A stretch of 64,000 nt of DNA from Liopterus haemorrhoidalis (taxonomy: Eukaryota; Arthropoda; Insecta; Coleoptera; Dytiscidae), in NCBI GenBank assembly GCA_963971575.1, contig OZ020612.1, forward strand, positions 35,133,916 to 35,197,915, in the 5' to 3' direction. A program made the position numbers and the translations under genes. This document shows, piece after piece, positions 1 through 12,807 of the stretch. The notes under the pieces were generated by a model. That model was not told where the DNA came from. It made no database searches and saw only the letters and a list, made by a program, of their open reading frames with translations. Each line of letters opens with the position of its first letter. The first letter of the stretch is position 1.

Positions 1-983
1 GGAAGAATATCATTGCTAGAGCAGTAAGAACAAACAATATATACTGTCTGGAAGCAGAGAACAGGACGGAGAAGGCAGCGCCAATATTTCGCGCTATATG
101 CTTTGGTTTTATTGTGTTGTTAATAAAAATTGACAGATGTAAAAATTATTCGAAAGTGTCAAAAATATATATTTTTACATATTTATATATTTAATTTTAT
201 TTTCACTTTAATTACTGCCTGGAACTTCCTATAATTGTCCAATTTTCAAGTTATGATATGTAGCGATTTTTTGATTATTTTTTAGCAGTAGCTACATTTT
301 CCGGAATTATCACCTCCTCAGTTCGCCTCGAACATGGATAATCTTCTAATTCAATCCCTTTTAACATTTTTATAGCGCTGCTTAATAGTCCTTAAAAATG
401 TACAATCATCATGGAATATACCAAATATTTCTTCGTAGTATTTAGTTGCTAAACTACGTTTTAAATTATACAAAATTATTGTCTGATAATTTTGTCCTGA
501 CATGGACAGCATTTTTTCAACTTTACTAAACATAATCTCAACACAGACTGAAGATAATAAAAAAATATATTTTCGCAGTGTTTATATGAATTATTCATGC
601 ATTGGTAAAACTCGATATCGCTCTTTATTTATTTTAGCGCACGACAAAACTTTTCTAGCACCATACATATAACATATATACTTATGAAAAATGTTACATT
701 AAAGGTTTCGTTAAATTAAAGATTTTTTGCTTTAACCGCCACTGGATCCAAGTCAGATTGTGGATTGCTTTTTTGCACAGGGGCTCAAGAAGAGCTAGTT
801 ACGACTCTGCTCAGAGAAGCGGGGACATAGAAATCATCCACTCTCCTTCCAGAAAGATCTTTTCAGAGCCCTTCTAGGGACCATGTAAGTGATTTATTTG
901 CATCACAACTAATACTAAGTAAAGTATTCGTGGTAATAACGCAGCGCTATATTTTTTGTTTTAATTTTTTCTAATTGACTTAC
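1..983. other. Intron sequence left of the distal Lac2 exon, nothing identified
   Basis: AT-rich sequence with no laccase-like exon on the minus strand. A less AT-rich block at about 735-900 has no recognisable product. Confidence 0.5.
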
Positions 984-1179
984 CTAGATATCTGTTGTAG
1001 GTATTTGGAGCAAATATCTCCTCAGGTCTGTAGAACAAGAATCGGAATGGCAAGAAGATCTTAACATCTGGTCTCTCTTGTAGAATTCCTTCATCAATAT
1101 GCTTAGCGTTCTTAAGTTGACTGACACAAATGGCATCGTTTCTTGGTTTGTTGCAAATGGCATCTAGTGGATTGAGAAC
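984..1179 (-). CDS. Lac2: Lac2 exon 6, distal alternative version
   Basis: 196 nt, same phases as 17484-17679. It encodes VLNPLDAICNKPRNDAICV, SQLKNAKHIDEGILQERPD and VKIFLPFRFLFYRPEEIFAP, ending NTYNRYL with donor CTAG|GTAAGT; acceptor AG at 1180-1181. It differs from the proximal version mainly around RCNEQRD/ICNKPRN and HVYTPED/LFYRPEE. The split codon starts with G, so a TT-starting next exon gives the usual Val (NRYL-V). Its own exons 7 onward must lie left of position 1. Nothing laccase-like is visible in 1-983. Confidence 0.93.
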
Positions 1180-1446
1180 CTATACACATACAACTGTTCC
1201 TAGAATTCTATTTCTTATATTTGATAAAAAACAAGATCTGTACAAAATGGTGGAAGATATGATGAAAATATTTTACAATGGTATATAAGGTGTTGAAATT
1301 AATTTTGGTTATACAATATGTCCCTAAAATTTAGGACCCGTTTTTCAACACCCTGTGTATAAATGACCTAGAAAATTTGAATAGGTTGACCATTTTTCGA
1401 ATAAGATCGTATGAAAGATTCACAACACCCAGTATAACATGTTTTA

Positions 1447-2220
1447 TACTGGGAGTTCCAGAAGAAATCTGCCAAATTTCATGAGTGTTTGCCTTCATTA
1501 ATATAAATTTAAACAAAATTTTATCAACATAGGTCTAAACGAAAAAGTTACAGTTATGGCTTAGTGAAAGAAAAATACAGGACAATTCATAAGAATTATT
1601 ATTTAATTAAGAAATTCATATAATAACGGAGTAATACATAAAAAAATCACAATCATTGTTAAAAATGATCACTTGCGACTTAAATACACAATCAATAACG
1701 CTCAAATAGGATATTTTTCGCATTCTCTAAAATGTGAGGATGAAGATTAATTTCCGCTGCAGCCAGGAACAGACTGGTCAAATTTTAATCGGCTTTTTTT
1801 TATTGTTGAAGTGATGAGCAAAAAAAGGAAGTCAAACCGTAATAATGAACAAAAACAAGGAAGTTAAATCAGGGCCCTTGCCCCGTCCGGCCCAGCGATT
1901 GAACTGGACATTTATATGGCCAGTCCGCTCCTGGCTGCAGCATTAAAAATTCTGTTAAGTAATTGTCTCGATTGTTACTTCCCGCATAAAATGTTCTTTC
2001 ATGTTCCTAAAAAGGAATATTATAATGTTTCCAACGTTTACTCCTTAAAATTTTATTATTAAGATGCACAATTTTAGTAGACGTTTAATGACTTTTTTTT
2101 TAATAAATCATTACTCTAACTTTTTCGAATCAGACCTATATTAATATAATTTATTTGGGGTATAATTAATGAATGTACACTACCTTGAAGTTTGTCAGAT
2201 TCTTCCTAGGACTCCCAGTA
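1447..2220. mobile_element. Non-autonomous Tc1/mariner-type element (imperfect TIRs, TA target)
   Basis: Left end TACTGGGAGTTCCAGAAGAA reappears inverted at the right end as TACTGGGAGTCCTAGGAAGA, followed on both sides by (A)TCTG.CAAA. TA flanks each end (1445-1446, 2221-2222), as expected for this superfamily. No transposase is coded inside. It contains a second, smaller inverted-repeat element at 1756-1941. Confidence 0.6.
1756..1941. mobile_element. Short MITE with 22-bp terminal inverted repeats
   Basis: The 22-bp left end (GCTGCAGCCAGGAAC...) matches the inverted right end (1920-1941) at 20 of 22 positions. The interior is partly GC-rich (about 1872-1900). No target duplication is clear. 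It sits inside the 1447-2220 element, so it is the younger insertion. Confidence 0.55.
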
Positions 2221-2899
2221 TACTAAAACCCAATCAAATTTCATTTTTAAAATCCATAGATTTTTTATTTTAAAGTAATTAGAAAAAATAATGTTAAAAA
2301 AGTCTGTGAAAAGTATTTTTTTTCAAAAACGAAAACCTCTCCTCTGTTCTGAAATTGATTTTGACACTGAAATCGGAAATTTAAAATTAATTTCTATTCT
2401 AAAATTGTAGATTTTTAAATTTTAGTAAAAGCAAAAAGGAAAATTATTTCTATGTTTAATAAGATAATGTTATATGTCTGAAAATTGTCGGCATCTCTAG
2501 CAGTCCTAAAAAACAAGTTACACTTAACGATATAACTGACGCTATAAAGAGACACCAGGTTATAAGTGTGAGTTGGGTATATTCTCATTTGTAATCGATT
2601 TATACCGCATGTGCATGGCAATAGCACAAGCATAAAGATTTATCAATGATGTACATTTTTTGTTTATTACAAATAGATGCACCATTGATTCCCTTATGCT
2701 TGTGCTAAGCTTCGAATGCACTATGGACCTATTATACACCAGACTTAAGACCCAACAAAAGAAAGTCAGTTCTATTTTCATCAACTCTTTATCGGGCGTT
2801 TTATATATTTAACCTGAGCTTATTAAGTTTCAAACAAGAGAATTTTGGACGGATTAAATTAATTAGGTTCTTATAAATGCGGAAATACGATAACTGGTT

Positions 2900-3300
2900 A
2901 CCTAAATGATATAATCTGGCGAAACAAACACTACAGGAAAGAGACAAGGGCAAACATCTATAAGGCGACAGTCAGAACGATTAAGATCTACACGACGGAA
3001 ATACAACCTGATACGTCTAAAACTACGAGGCTCCTAGAAATAACGGACTGATCTACGCAAAACCCCTATTAGATTTTGAAAAAAGTGAAAGTATTAGACT
3101 GTAACATTATAAATAATAATGAACTGAGACGAAAACTGGACTGCAACGAACTTATGAATAAGAGGTGCAACTCCAGTGGGAAGGAGAAATAGGCAGGCCG
3201 AGGAGAAGGTGAAGTAATAATTTGTAAATATAATGAATCGAGGCAAATGCTAAAGGAAAGAGGCGCAGGTCTAGGAAGGAAGAAATATGAAGATGAAAAA
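2900..3300 (+). pseudogene. Non-LTR retrotransposon remnant (RT C-terminal region)
   Basis: Translation with frameshifts gives IWRNKHYRKETRANIYKATV followed by IQPDTSKTTRLLEITD. This resembles the region after the RT domain of insect LINEs (KVRIYKTVIRP...ETRADTSKTKRLLE, known family pattern). Downstream is Arg/Lys/Glu-rich and decayed. No intact frame remains. Confidence 0.55.
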
Positions 3301-4354
3301 TTCCGATCATTACAGTTTTCAATACATTTACAGAGCACAGGTATTAGTAATATATCTACCACGGTGCCTAGCAGATATTAATATACATTGTTTTTTAAGT
3401 TTCGGTTATACTAGGTCCATAAAAGAAAGGCATAGTACATGTATAAGGCGAATCAATAATGTATCACTGTTCTGCTTATAGTATACGAACATCGGTTGGT
3501 ATTAAACAGAAAATATACTACACTGATATATCTTTATGCTGATGCCATGCACTTGTCCTGTGTATCTACTATTATAAATGAGGCTTTAGGGTATGAGCTA
3601 ATTTTTCGGTTGAAGCTTGGCTCAAACAAAAGTTCGCTATAAAAAGTAATGTAAAATAATTTCTGTAATTTGCTCCGCCATGCTTTATAGCTCAAGTTTT
3701 AAGGAACTGCGTAATTGTTCTAGTTTGGGTTAGTGCTTGTCCTTTTAAGAAGGTTAAAATATTTTTGTTATGTTTTAATCTGTCATTGTATTAATATATG
3801 CTTATTATACAAATAAATTAATGAAGTAAGAGATTTCTTGTAAACGACATTGGTAGTACAATTACTTGCAGTACTAACTCGGGAAAATGCCATGGGCCTA
3901 TGTGAGAAGCATTCATCGCTCAGGTTAACGCCGGCTGTGTGAAGCGTTTAGTTTTCTGCCTTGTGAAATTAATTTTAACGTTGTCTCTAAAAGAATGTGA
4001 TATGTGTTTTCGGTATATATATTTTACAGTTTAGCCGCTGTAATTATTTTAATGTGCAGCACACCAGCTTTTTTCAGCTTATTTCAAAAGTTATTTCTTA
4101 ATTACTCAGTATCATGGTGTTAAACCCTGATGATATATAGCTTAAAATTTTCAGTTTTTTTCCTGAACAAATTTTCCCTTATGATATATACATAGATCAA
4201 AATCAATTCAGTCGTTCTAGAGTTTTAAGTTTATATACAAACTGGCTGACGGTCCCTATTATATAGAGTAAAACCTGGATAAAGTAGTAATAGTATTATT
4301 TTGTAGAGACCATAATAAGTTTTTACCTTAAGCAGGTGGTCATATTAAATTATA

Positions 4355-4556
4355 ATAAATAATAATAATAGGGTTCCCAACCCCTAGATAGGCGTAAAGG
4401 GACAGAGAAGGTAAGTTCTCCGTTTTTAGACTACCGGTCGTAGAAATGGCAGCCATTTGGTCAATGTGACGTTTCTACCGATCCTATTATCCTTTTATAA
4501 ACAGGTATACATTTTAAAGATTAAATACTTGAGGCTGAGTCGACCTCAGAGCTGAA
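4355..4556 (-). mobile_element. SINE, 5'-truncated copy
   Basis: About 185 bases are collinear with 20428-20610, sharing CCTAGATAGGCG, TTCTCCGTTT, CCTATTATCC and TTTATAAACAGGTA. The copy stops just before the tRNA-like head seen in the other copy, so it is 5'-truncated in minus orientation. A short AATA/AAT-rich tail (about 4355-4370) marks the 3' end. Confidence 0.7.
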
Positions 4557-4871
4557 TGCACAAAAATAAAGAATTGTGTCATTAATCTTTTGCCGATGTT
4601 AAGTTGTGGATTGAGGACTGCTCGGATGCAAACAAAATTCAGCCATAAGAAGCAATGTAAAATAATTTCTACCATAGGTGCCGAATATGTGGGGCGATGA
4701 GGGCGATTGCCGCCACGGTATAATATTAGCAGCATTTCGCCCCCATATAGTTTTTCTAATTTTTTTCATATATACTACGTTTTTTCAATTTCAAGAAATG
4801 ATAAATATAATTTATAATGATTGCGCTTATCGTTCGTTCGACCATGCTGTAACTCGAATATAAACACTGGC

Positions 4872-5086
4872 TAAGGGCTATTTTATACTAGCGCAACCAA
4901 TTAAAACGTATGCAGTATGTAGCCCACCCAGTTGCGATACTACATAAAATGTATGCAGATAAATGCACGGTAACTGAGGTTTGCTTGGTTGTGCGACTAA
5001 AAAAGTTATGCTACCCGCATCGACATTCATCGGGTATTGGACTGCTAGCGCTACCATGGCGTTCCAGTATAATATAGTCTTTAGGG
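4872..5086. mobile_element. Possible MITE with degenerate terminal inverted repeats
   Basis: GGGCTATTTTATACTAGCGC near the left end resembles the inverted right end AGACTATATTATACTGGAAC. No target duplication was resolved. The open frame across it is probably incidental. Confidence 0.35.
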
Positions 5087-5099
5087 TTACCACTACTGA

Positions 5100-6790
5100 T
5101 TGTTAGTGTGCGGTATAACCGCATGAAATGCTACGATACAGGGATGAATTTTAAATAAAATTTTACACCACGGATAAAATGAAAAGTCGACGTTTATGAT
5201 TTCCACTGTCCGCCAAGTTTCTTATGCGTGTACGTTTACCTTAATATTGTTAAAGGTATGTATCATTAATATATAGTTTAACCATGTTATGATAAATATT
5301 CTTTTAATATTGTAGTTATTACAGTTTTATGTAACTGAGACACGGTGTAATTTATCACGAAAGACAATCTGACATATTTTCATTGTATAAATAATTATAT
5401 GCAATTTTATATTCATTATTAAGTGTCATTATTTTGATAAACATTTTATTTAAATTTTACTTCCTACAAACTTTCTTTTAAACCTTCTTAAGTTAAGATA
5501 AATGGCAATATGTTAAACTTTCTCCTTCCGAGAAATTGTCAACCAATCAGTTAATGACACTACAATATGGATTATAAATTGGAAAATGTTTGAGAATATG
5601 AAAGCAAATAAAGCTGTATTAACGACTTAGTAAAAATATATGTTTTAATAATTAACGGATGATTTCAAATTCATTGTTTATCTACATATTTACAATTTTG
5701 TGTAAATTCTATTCTATTGACCTGATATGAATTGTTATTATACATAAATAGATTTTAGAAAATATAAGTATAACTAAATATAATTACAACGAATAAATAC
5801 AAATTCTGCTTAGTTCTATCTAGCAATATTTTCAAAGAAATCTGTTCCGCGAGTAACAAAACTTTGAAAAAAGGTTTCAATTATCGCTTGCTCAGCTAAC
5901 GAAAATGAACGAACAAAAACAACGAACTACAACAAAAACAAACACCAACGATTGTCAACAATCTCAAGCAAGCGGTGAGACATTTTAAATATTTTTGGTT
6001 CTTCCCGTATTTTATAACTGTCAAGATATTTATGTTGGTGCAGTTAAAGAACTGAAATAAAATTAGAATTATATAGAAGTTTTAATTTTACAACCATTCG
6101 GGTAACAGGGCGATATTCTCAAAGCTAGTACTATAAGAAATTAAAAGAATAATTTTCTTTCGAATAAAACTGGAATTGTCATAAAAAGAAAAAAAAAATA
6201 ATTATAATAATATGTGAAGTGCAAATTTCCAAATATTTCAGGTATCTAGTAAGTGACAAAAAAATAATTTTCGTTCTTTAATCTACGTCTTAAGGACTTA
6301 CTTTTGTTAACACAACATAAAAATATATTTTTTATGTTGAGTCTTTTGTAGAGTTTTTTTTTTTCAACGACACAAATATTCGATATTTTTTGAAAAACTA
6401 ATTATTAAAACAAATTCCTGTGAACTTTTTCAGTTACAATCAATGTACATTCTTGAGTATTTTTTCGCTGTTCATAAGAATAGTCATAATAGTTTAAAAT
6501 TCCCGTCTGATTTTAACCATTGCCTTTCCAATATCACTCGCCAGATGATAAAGTTGCTCAATATTATCGGCGATTAAATGAATAAAATCGGCAAATCATA
6601 GATATAGTATATTCAACAAAAATTCACTATTTATGTAAATTCTTTTGCAACCCCAGCAAGGCTCGGAATGTACCGGAGCAAACCGGAACGGTGTTCCGTC
6701 TTACTGTGACGTGCGTCGTCTGTTACAAAAATCAGACTATCGATAATTTAAAAAACAAACTCAAGTTGCCTTTGGAATTTTAATGAAGGT
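5100..6790. other. Intergenic or intronic AT-rich stretch, nothing identified
   Basis: No ORF of note and no repeat that I could pair. It contains several short homopolymer runs. It lies between the proximal Lac2 terminal exon and the distal exon 6, so it is intronic for the distal isoform. Confidence 0.5.
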
Positions 6791-6801
6791 ATGTCTTAGA
6801 C

Positions 6802-7125
6802 CAGTATTTCCCAACCGCCTGTCCGCGAGATTTTTTTACCGGCCCGCGAGTCTGTTTTTTTACTATGCAAGTATTCGCCTAATAAGTTATAACCCACTTA
6901 ATTTCGGTCTTTAATCTGTTAATTGCTTAAGTAATAATTTGTTTCTTTTTTCACTAATTATATGTGATTTTTTATTTGTTGTAATGTAATGTTTGTTATT
7001 GTTTGTAATCAGTGTAATAAAAAATATAAAACTTTTGCGATACACATTACTTTCTAAACTTGCCGGTCCGAGAATTTTTTTAAGTCGCTTGCCGGTCCGC
7101 CACGAAAAAAGGTTATAAAACGCTG
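6802..7125. mobile_element. hAT-type MITE with exact 8-bp target duplication
   Basis: The element starts CAGTATTTCCCAACC and ends GGTTATAAAACGCTG (inverted: CAGCGTTTTATAACC). It is flanked on both sides by TCTTAGAC (6794-6801 and 7126-7133). An 8-bp duplication with CAG...CTG ends is diagnostic of the hAT superfamily. GCCGGTCCGCC-like GC blocks lie near both ends. No transposase is present. Confidence 0.85.
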
Positions 7126-7133
7126 TCTTAGAC

Positions 7134-10100
7134 CACATTCTAAAGTTTGCTCTCATAATTTCTAAATTATAAAATGTAAACAAATATCAAACCACTAAAT
7201 TTTAAATAAACTTTTTTATTGCAGTATTGTAAATGAAATATTTTTAATAAAATAATAGTTGTTAATAGTGGTTATAGTAATAGTTGAGGTTATGTAAAAC
7301 AAATGTAAACATAATCGATATAATATATTAATTTTCTATAGTCTGCTGTGATTTTTTTTAATGTACAAGTCTTATTATTATTTGATAGACCTAACCTTCA
7401 CTATGGTCATTTGAAAATAAATGCACCCCAGGTCATCATTACTTCGGTTCAGAACATTTTACTTTTATGCATAAAACTATTAACAATTCAATGTATATAA
7501 TTTTAATTAAAAAATATGTTGTCTGTTGCTATTGGCATCTGCAATTTCTGTTTATAATCTCACATATAGAGACCATATTTGTTGACCATTTTTACTTCTT
7601 ATTTTTTCATTTTCAAAAAATTGGTTAACATTATTATTAATTGAATGGGTGGCAAAATACTTTTTACGCATAGGCGAACTGTCCTGTAAAAAGTTTTTGG
7701 TACATTCACACCTATTGGATATATTTTTTCTGATCTGTGCGCAGGAAGTACCGACAAGCCATGGATAGTGCTTACTTATATTCCTAACTGCGCGATTATA
7801 TTTGTTAAAGTGTTCGTTGATACGTTCTAAACTTGGAGCAAGTTTGTTCTTTCATGTTCATTCGAATGGTGTACGTGGTGTATACCGCAAAAGAAATCTA
7901 GAATATTTATTTATCGTCGATAATCGATAGTTATGCTACATATAAGTTACTTTTTTTACTTTTCCTGATTTTTAAAAGAAAGTTATAAAAAATAATGTTA
8001 TTAATTAATTAATACTTTTTAGTATTTTTTCCCTTAATTTAATATGTATAAAGTATTTTAGTTTTATTGCTTACTTACCTGAATTTAATATTTTCACAAT
8101 GTGCATTTTCCCAAATATCAACAAAATGTTACATTTACCAAGCTCAAACTATATAGCACTTATATACACAGTTCCACTAAACCCAATGTAGATATATAAA
8201 CTTTGGTCATCTTAAAATGATACTGCCAAAAAAATATTATGTCAGTACGTATTTAAGGATTCCAAAGTACACATCAATTACACTGATTATAAACTAAATA
8301 CAAAAAACTGTTTTTCAGTGGTGGCCAACTTAAAGTTTACCCAATATTGAAATATTTAATATAATTTTTGTTCGTCTGTGCAGATTTTATAATTTAATTC
8401 AGTCACACTGCGCGGATCTGCACCTTACTTCATATAGCCTTCACTGCTTTCAGCGCGGAGAGAGAGTGTGTCTAGTATTACTTGTCGAATGTTAATACTA
8501 CAGTAAGCCAAAAAGATCCAAAATGTCAAGAAGATTTTATATTGTTTCAGAAGTAAAATGCCATAATTAATGTGAATATAATTATCAAATAAGAATTAAA
8601 AATAAATGTTTTAAATGCTAAAATTTATTTATTTCTTCAAATGAACCCTTAAGATAATAGCAAACATCTTTATTTTCTATATTAATTGACACCAATATTA
8701 TCATAAAGCAAAAGAGATCGAAATTTCTTTATACATGTAGAAAAATGTTAAATAATTTTTAATTATTAAAAGGGACGAGTACGTAATTATGGATCAATGA
8801 ATCTCTATCTGGATGATAAAAATTCTGTTTCGGACAATTTGCTAATCAAAGAATACAATCTAAATTATAAAAACATAAATATCATTTTAAAAACAATGAG
8901 TTTAACTAAATGCGATTAGTGTGGTATTTGAGAACTTTGAGAAAAGACATATTAGATCCGGGGTAGTCTTAAAATTATCGCCGTAGGACAAAAATATATT
9001 TGAAGGGCAATGAGTGGTTAAAAAAAAAATCGTCAGAGTAAGCCGTGGAAGAGAAAGACAGCAATATAGAGCATGTTGGAGATAATCAAGCAATAAAAAA
9101 AATGAGAACTGTTGATTACTGTCATTTTTGACAGTTGTTGTTTATTTAAGTGTTTGTGCCCATGTTTAAATCAAAATTTAAATTTGCTCAATACCTTTGT
9201 AGCGTCAAAGGTACGTGAGTAGTGTTTACGTTCTAAATTTATTCAGACATACGTAATTCTTTTCTCGGCCTACTTGACGATTTTAAATCACACGTAGTTT
9301 TGAAATGCAGGCTACCCTGGCACCGATAGTTTGTACTGGCTGCCCCCGTCACTCGACGCCTGTGGTTTGGTGTCCAGTAAACTAATTTGTGTGTGTATAT
9401 AAAAATGTCACTCAAGTATGTCTCTAAATTGAACTAGCTGTTATCGTTAATTTGCAAATCAACAGTGTATAACTACATACATATGAAACTCGTAAACGTT
9501 AAAGTAATAATATTTATTAATGCTAGACATTTAGCGTTAATTAAAGTAGATTAAATAAAATTAAACGCCATAAATTGAACAACCCTTAAACCCTCTTAAA
9601 AATCATACCAACCAAGTAGCGAACCCTAGTTTGAGATCGAAAAACGCTCGCGGAATACTGAACGAAATGTGGGATTCGGGACATAAGTCTCACCCGATCT
9701 GTGATTGATTATTAAATTTGGTTACCCTTGTATTTTGCATCTAATTCTAATTCTTGCATTATTGCTTGACGAGAGGGGATAGGAGAAAGACTAAGATCTT
9801 TATCTCAGTCTTTCTTTTTGCTTTCAAGAGAGAAGTCGAAAATCAAAACAAACATTTAGTTTAATTATGATATCCTCACTATGTTTTATATATGCCAAAT
9901 ATTAAATATTAAATTAAACCACTTTAGAAACCTTTAGAGGTTGATCACCACTGATTTAGTTCCCCAATAACCCCAGTTCACTAAATTACAAGATGATATA
10001 AATGATACGTTAATTTAATACGAAATGAAAAAATGAATATTAATACATGAAAAATACACAATCACATGAAACAGTAAAATACACAATATATAAAATAAAA

Positions 10101-10850
10101 TATATATTTAAAATCATCTATAATATTTATATATTTGCATACAGACTTATATGTTTATATAAGAACGTATGTTAAATTAAAGGTATGTCATGTTTGGTCA
10201 CCTCAATTCGTGAGATGAAGAAATCTAACTCCTGCCTTACTTACTATATACAGCAATGTAAATTTTATATACAGTTGGTATACGCATGCATTCGTACCTC
10301 GTCAATTATTTACAACACTATAACAATACTCTTTAACTATACTATAAAGCACCATTTTTACAAAAAAGGAAAAATATTTTTCAAAAACATTTTATTTTTC
10401 AAAGAACCATGAATACTCACGTATTCCCTTTACCATAAAACAATAATGGCTTTTGGCAAAGTAAGATGGCGCTTAAGTAGTTTACTTACCGCATCTAAAT
10501 GGCGTCAAATTAAAAATAATAAATGATTAATTATTAAATTAAGTGGCAAGATTCTTACTTCCCTAATTTTGGGGATGAATATTCGGCATCATTAAATGAA
10601 CTATGAATATTAAAGCAAAGCAAATCCACAAAAAAAAAACAACGTGAAAGTGGAAAAATAATATAGTTAACAGAGGACAACTAGATTTTTTACAGTTTCA
10701 TAAACACAGAATTTGGATACAATATTTTATGTACAAATAAAAATTATTATGCTCTCACCGGTTTATATTTGTATGTTTATCTCTTCAATACTTTAGGTTT
10801 TTTACAATTTAATATTAGCAATAAAAAAATCATTTATGGAAGAGATCTGC
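7134..10850. other. AT-rich intronic stretch with little identifiable content
   Basis: No convincing coding region. One strong small hairpin (9784-9815) is listed separately. The ORFs at 8902-9093 and 10185-10412 show no recognisable domain or codon bias and are treated as chance. Confidence 0.5.
9784..9815. repeat. Hairpin-forming inverted repeat
   Basis: AGAAAGACTAAGAT pairs with ATCTCAGTCTTTCT around a CTTT loop, a 14-position stem with one A/C mismatch. No T-run or gene context suggests a terminator in this eukaryotic DNA. Confidence 0.6.
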
Positions 10851-10982
10851 TTAAAATGCTAATCTTTTCAAGATTTACCGTTAATTATATTAATGAAAGA
10901 AGAAACATATTTAAAATAAATTAAAGGTTGCAGTAGAGACGAAACGTGTCCATGGATCCACAGGGGGAGTTCCAGCGGATGC

Positions 10983-11320
10983 AGGACACCAGGCCAATTT
11001 GAGCATCCGTGGAGTTCCAGAAAATAAGAAAAAGAAGAAAGAAGAAAAAGAAGAAAGAAGAATAAGAAGAAAGAATAATAAGAAGAAGAAAAAAGAAAAA
11101 ATAAATAAAAATTAAAAAAAGAAAACAAAAAACGAAAGAAAATACACCAAAGGAAAGAAAGGACACCAGGCATCATCGAGCATCCATGGAGCCCAAGAAA
11201 AGAAGAAAAAGAAGAAAGAAGAAAAAGAAGAATAAGGAGAAAGAAGAAAAAATAAATAAAAAGTAAAAAAAAAAGAAAAACAAAAAACGAAAGAAAATAA
11301 AAGAATTAGAAAAGATAGTG
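10983..11320. repeat. Tandem duplication of a purine-rich (AAGA) unit, about 178 bp
   Basis: Two copies start at 10983 and 11161, each with GGACACCAGG...GAGCATCC.TGGAG followed by a long A/G tract rich in AAGAAG and AAAAAACGAAAGAAAATA. The minus-strand ORFs here (poly-Phe/Ser/Leu) arise from the purine tract and are not genes. Confidence 0.75.
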
Positions 11321-11369
11321 GGAAAATATGCCTATTGTTAGCCCAAGACAGAAAGATTTTGAGAAGTAA

Positions 11370-11460
11370 TAGTTCAATGTTCAACAGTGGATGAATTCGA
11401 CTGGTAGATGATGATATCCAAAGATTGATAAATTAATGATGGATATGATAAAGATGTTAG
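11370..11460 (+). mobile_element. LINE 3'-end fragment (copy 1)
   Basis: TTCAACAGTGGATGAATTCG and ATGATGATATCCAAAGATTGAT-AATTAATG are shared with 14549-14612. This ending with ATGATGAT resembles the 3' tails of insect non-LTR elements (known pattern). Confidence 0.5.
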
Positions 11461-12113
11461 GTTTTTTAGAGTTGAGAAAATTTATGGAATAGAAAAAATA
11501 ACTTCTACCCGAACCCCTTTATAAAGGCCAGTCCTGCATATGTAAAAGAAAATTTAGACGCAAAATCCTTGGAAAAATATTAGTGCGGCCAAATTAAAAT
11601 GATTCGTACACCTTCAGAGTATGCAAAGCGACAGACAAGCAAAAAAGTTTAGGAAACCAAAATCCTTGAGAAAAGAAGAATAAGCCTCAGCCAACCTGGG
11701 ATCGTCAAGTAAACAAAATTCTGTGCCAACGTGGAGTTGAGCAAAGCCTGAAGCAAAGTCTCTTACAGCAAACTGGGTTAGATTAAAAATTTCGAAGCAT
11801 TTCTGTACACAGTTACTCTTAACGTAAAAGGTAATTCTAAATACCTCGATAAAAAACAACTCTATTGTCTTTGTAGGAGCTAAAGAACACTATGTATATA
11901 AAAAAGGTATTCTATAGAAGAAAAATACGTTTTTAAAATCATCTTAAATAATGTCGTATGGTTTGTTATTATTTTTCTACTGTCTTTTTTTTCATTTGAG
12001 CATAATAATTTTTTAAATATGATTCATATTTTATGTTTATGAAATTATGAAAAATTGATAGTGTTACATCCCAAAGTCTTTAAAATAAGTTTAAAATTGT
12101 TACAAATAATTTG

Positions 12114-12262
12114 TTAGTGCAAAGTTATTTCTGGCAAATGATCCCCACAAGTTGGGAATCTAGGTGGAACTGGAGGAATATCTGCATGAGTTCCCACTTG
12201 TAGAACTAAGTTCATTCCTATAACTATGTGGAACAAGAAGTGACAATGGAACAACCAAAAAC
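12114..12262 (-). CDS. Lac2: Lac2 terminal exon of the proximal 3' set, HCHFLFH motif and stop
   Basis: 149 nt including TAA. It encodes FWLFHCHFLFHIVIGMNLVL, then QVGTHADIPPVPPRFPTCGD and HLPEITLH. The HCHxxxHxxxxM block carries the type 1 Cys, flanking His ligands and the axial Met. The acceptor is TTATAG at 12263-12268. The last residues (LPEITLH) differ from the usual DHVPPI-type ending known from other insects, as expected if this is one of two alternative tails. I did not find a clear AATAAA within the next 150 bases, so the 3' UTR end is undefined. Confidence 0.96.
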
Positions 12263-12309
12263 CTATAACAAAAAAATTATGTCAATACAAAACATATTGA
12301 AATTTTATT

Positions 12310-12560
12310 GATTTAATTGTATGCAGATGATATCTGTCTTTTCTCACACATCTGCACAGACCTACAAACTCTACCAGACCGTCTTGTTGAACAGGCTGAT
12401 CTGATAGAATTTAAGATCAATGTAAGACAAAAGCAATGCGTATTAACACAAATAACACCAGTCAACTTCAAATAAATGAGGAAGCAATAGAAGATGTAGA
12501 TATATTTTTTTTATCTACGCTACATTACTTAAGATATGGGACGCAAATCACCAGCAGAGA
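12310..12560 (+). pseudogene. LINE reverse-transcriptase remnant with YADD box
   Basis: Reads LYADDICLFSHICTDLQTLP, then DRLVEQADLIEFKINVRQKQ, and in a shifted frame INEEAIEDVD. YADD is the RT catalytic box, and the following KIN-K-K and 'INxExIExV' pieces match the next conserved part of insect LINE RTs. It is broken by stops and frameshifts. It lies only 50 bp upstream of the Lac2 terminal exon, on the opposite strand. Confidence 0.7.
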
Positions 12561-12762
12561 ACAAAACTACATTTGCTTCATTATAACGTAGAATTTGTTT
12601 TCTTATATGTATGCGAAACTTGGAAGTACCAGGTACATGCATATCCGTTAACAGACTAAATTGCGCACTAAAGAAATGTGCTTAAAGTGAGCACTGCACA
12701 CGGACGGGAATAAAAAGGCGGTATTTGTGGTCGATTCTAATAGAATACTACTAGTACAGTAC

Positions 12763-12807
12763 AAACTGGAATTGCGGGGCCCCAAAACTGGATTTGCGGG
12801 GCCCCAT
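12763..12807. repeat. Tandem pair containing GCGGGGCCCC
   Basis: Two near-identical 21-22 bp units, ACTGGAATTGCGGGGCCCCA and ACTGGATTTGCGGGGCCCCA, in otherwise AT-rich DNA, about 130 bp before the transposase remnant at 12940. Confidence 0.6.

Noticed and set aside
735..900. Less AT-rich block considered as distal Lac2 exon 7
   Set aside because: Minus-strand translation shows no APNGDH or FCNGDN motif and no suitable splice sites.
1283..1357. Short GGTGTTGAAA/TTTCAACACC inverted repeat
   Set aside because: Only 10 bp of pairing and no target duplication; too weak to call an element.
10868..11384. Phe/Ser/Leu-rich ORFs of 81-102 residues
   Set aside because: Arise from the duplicated AAGA-rich tract; no domain, overlapping frames.
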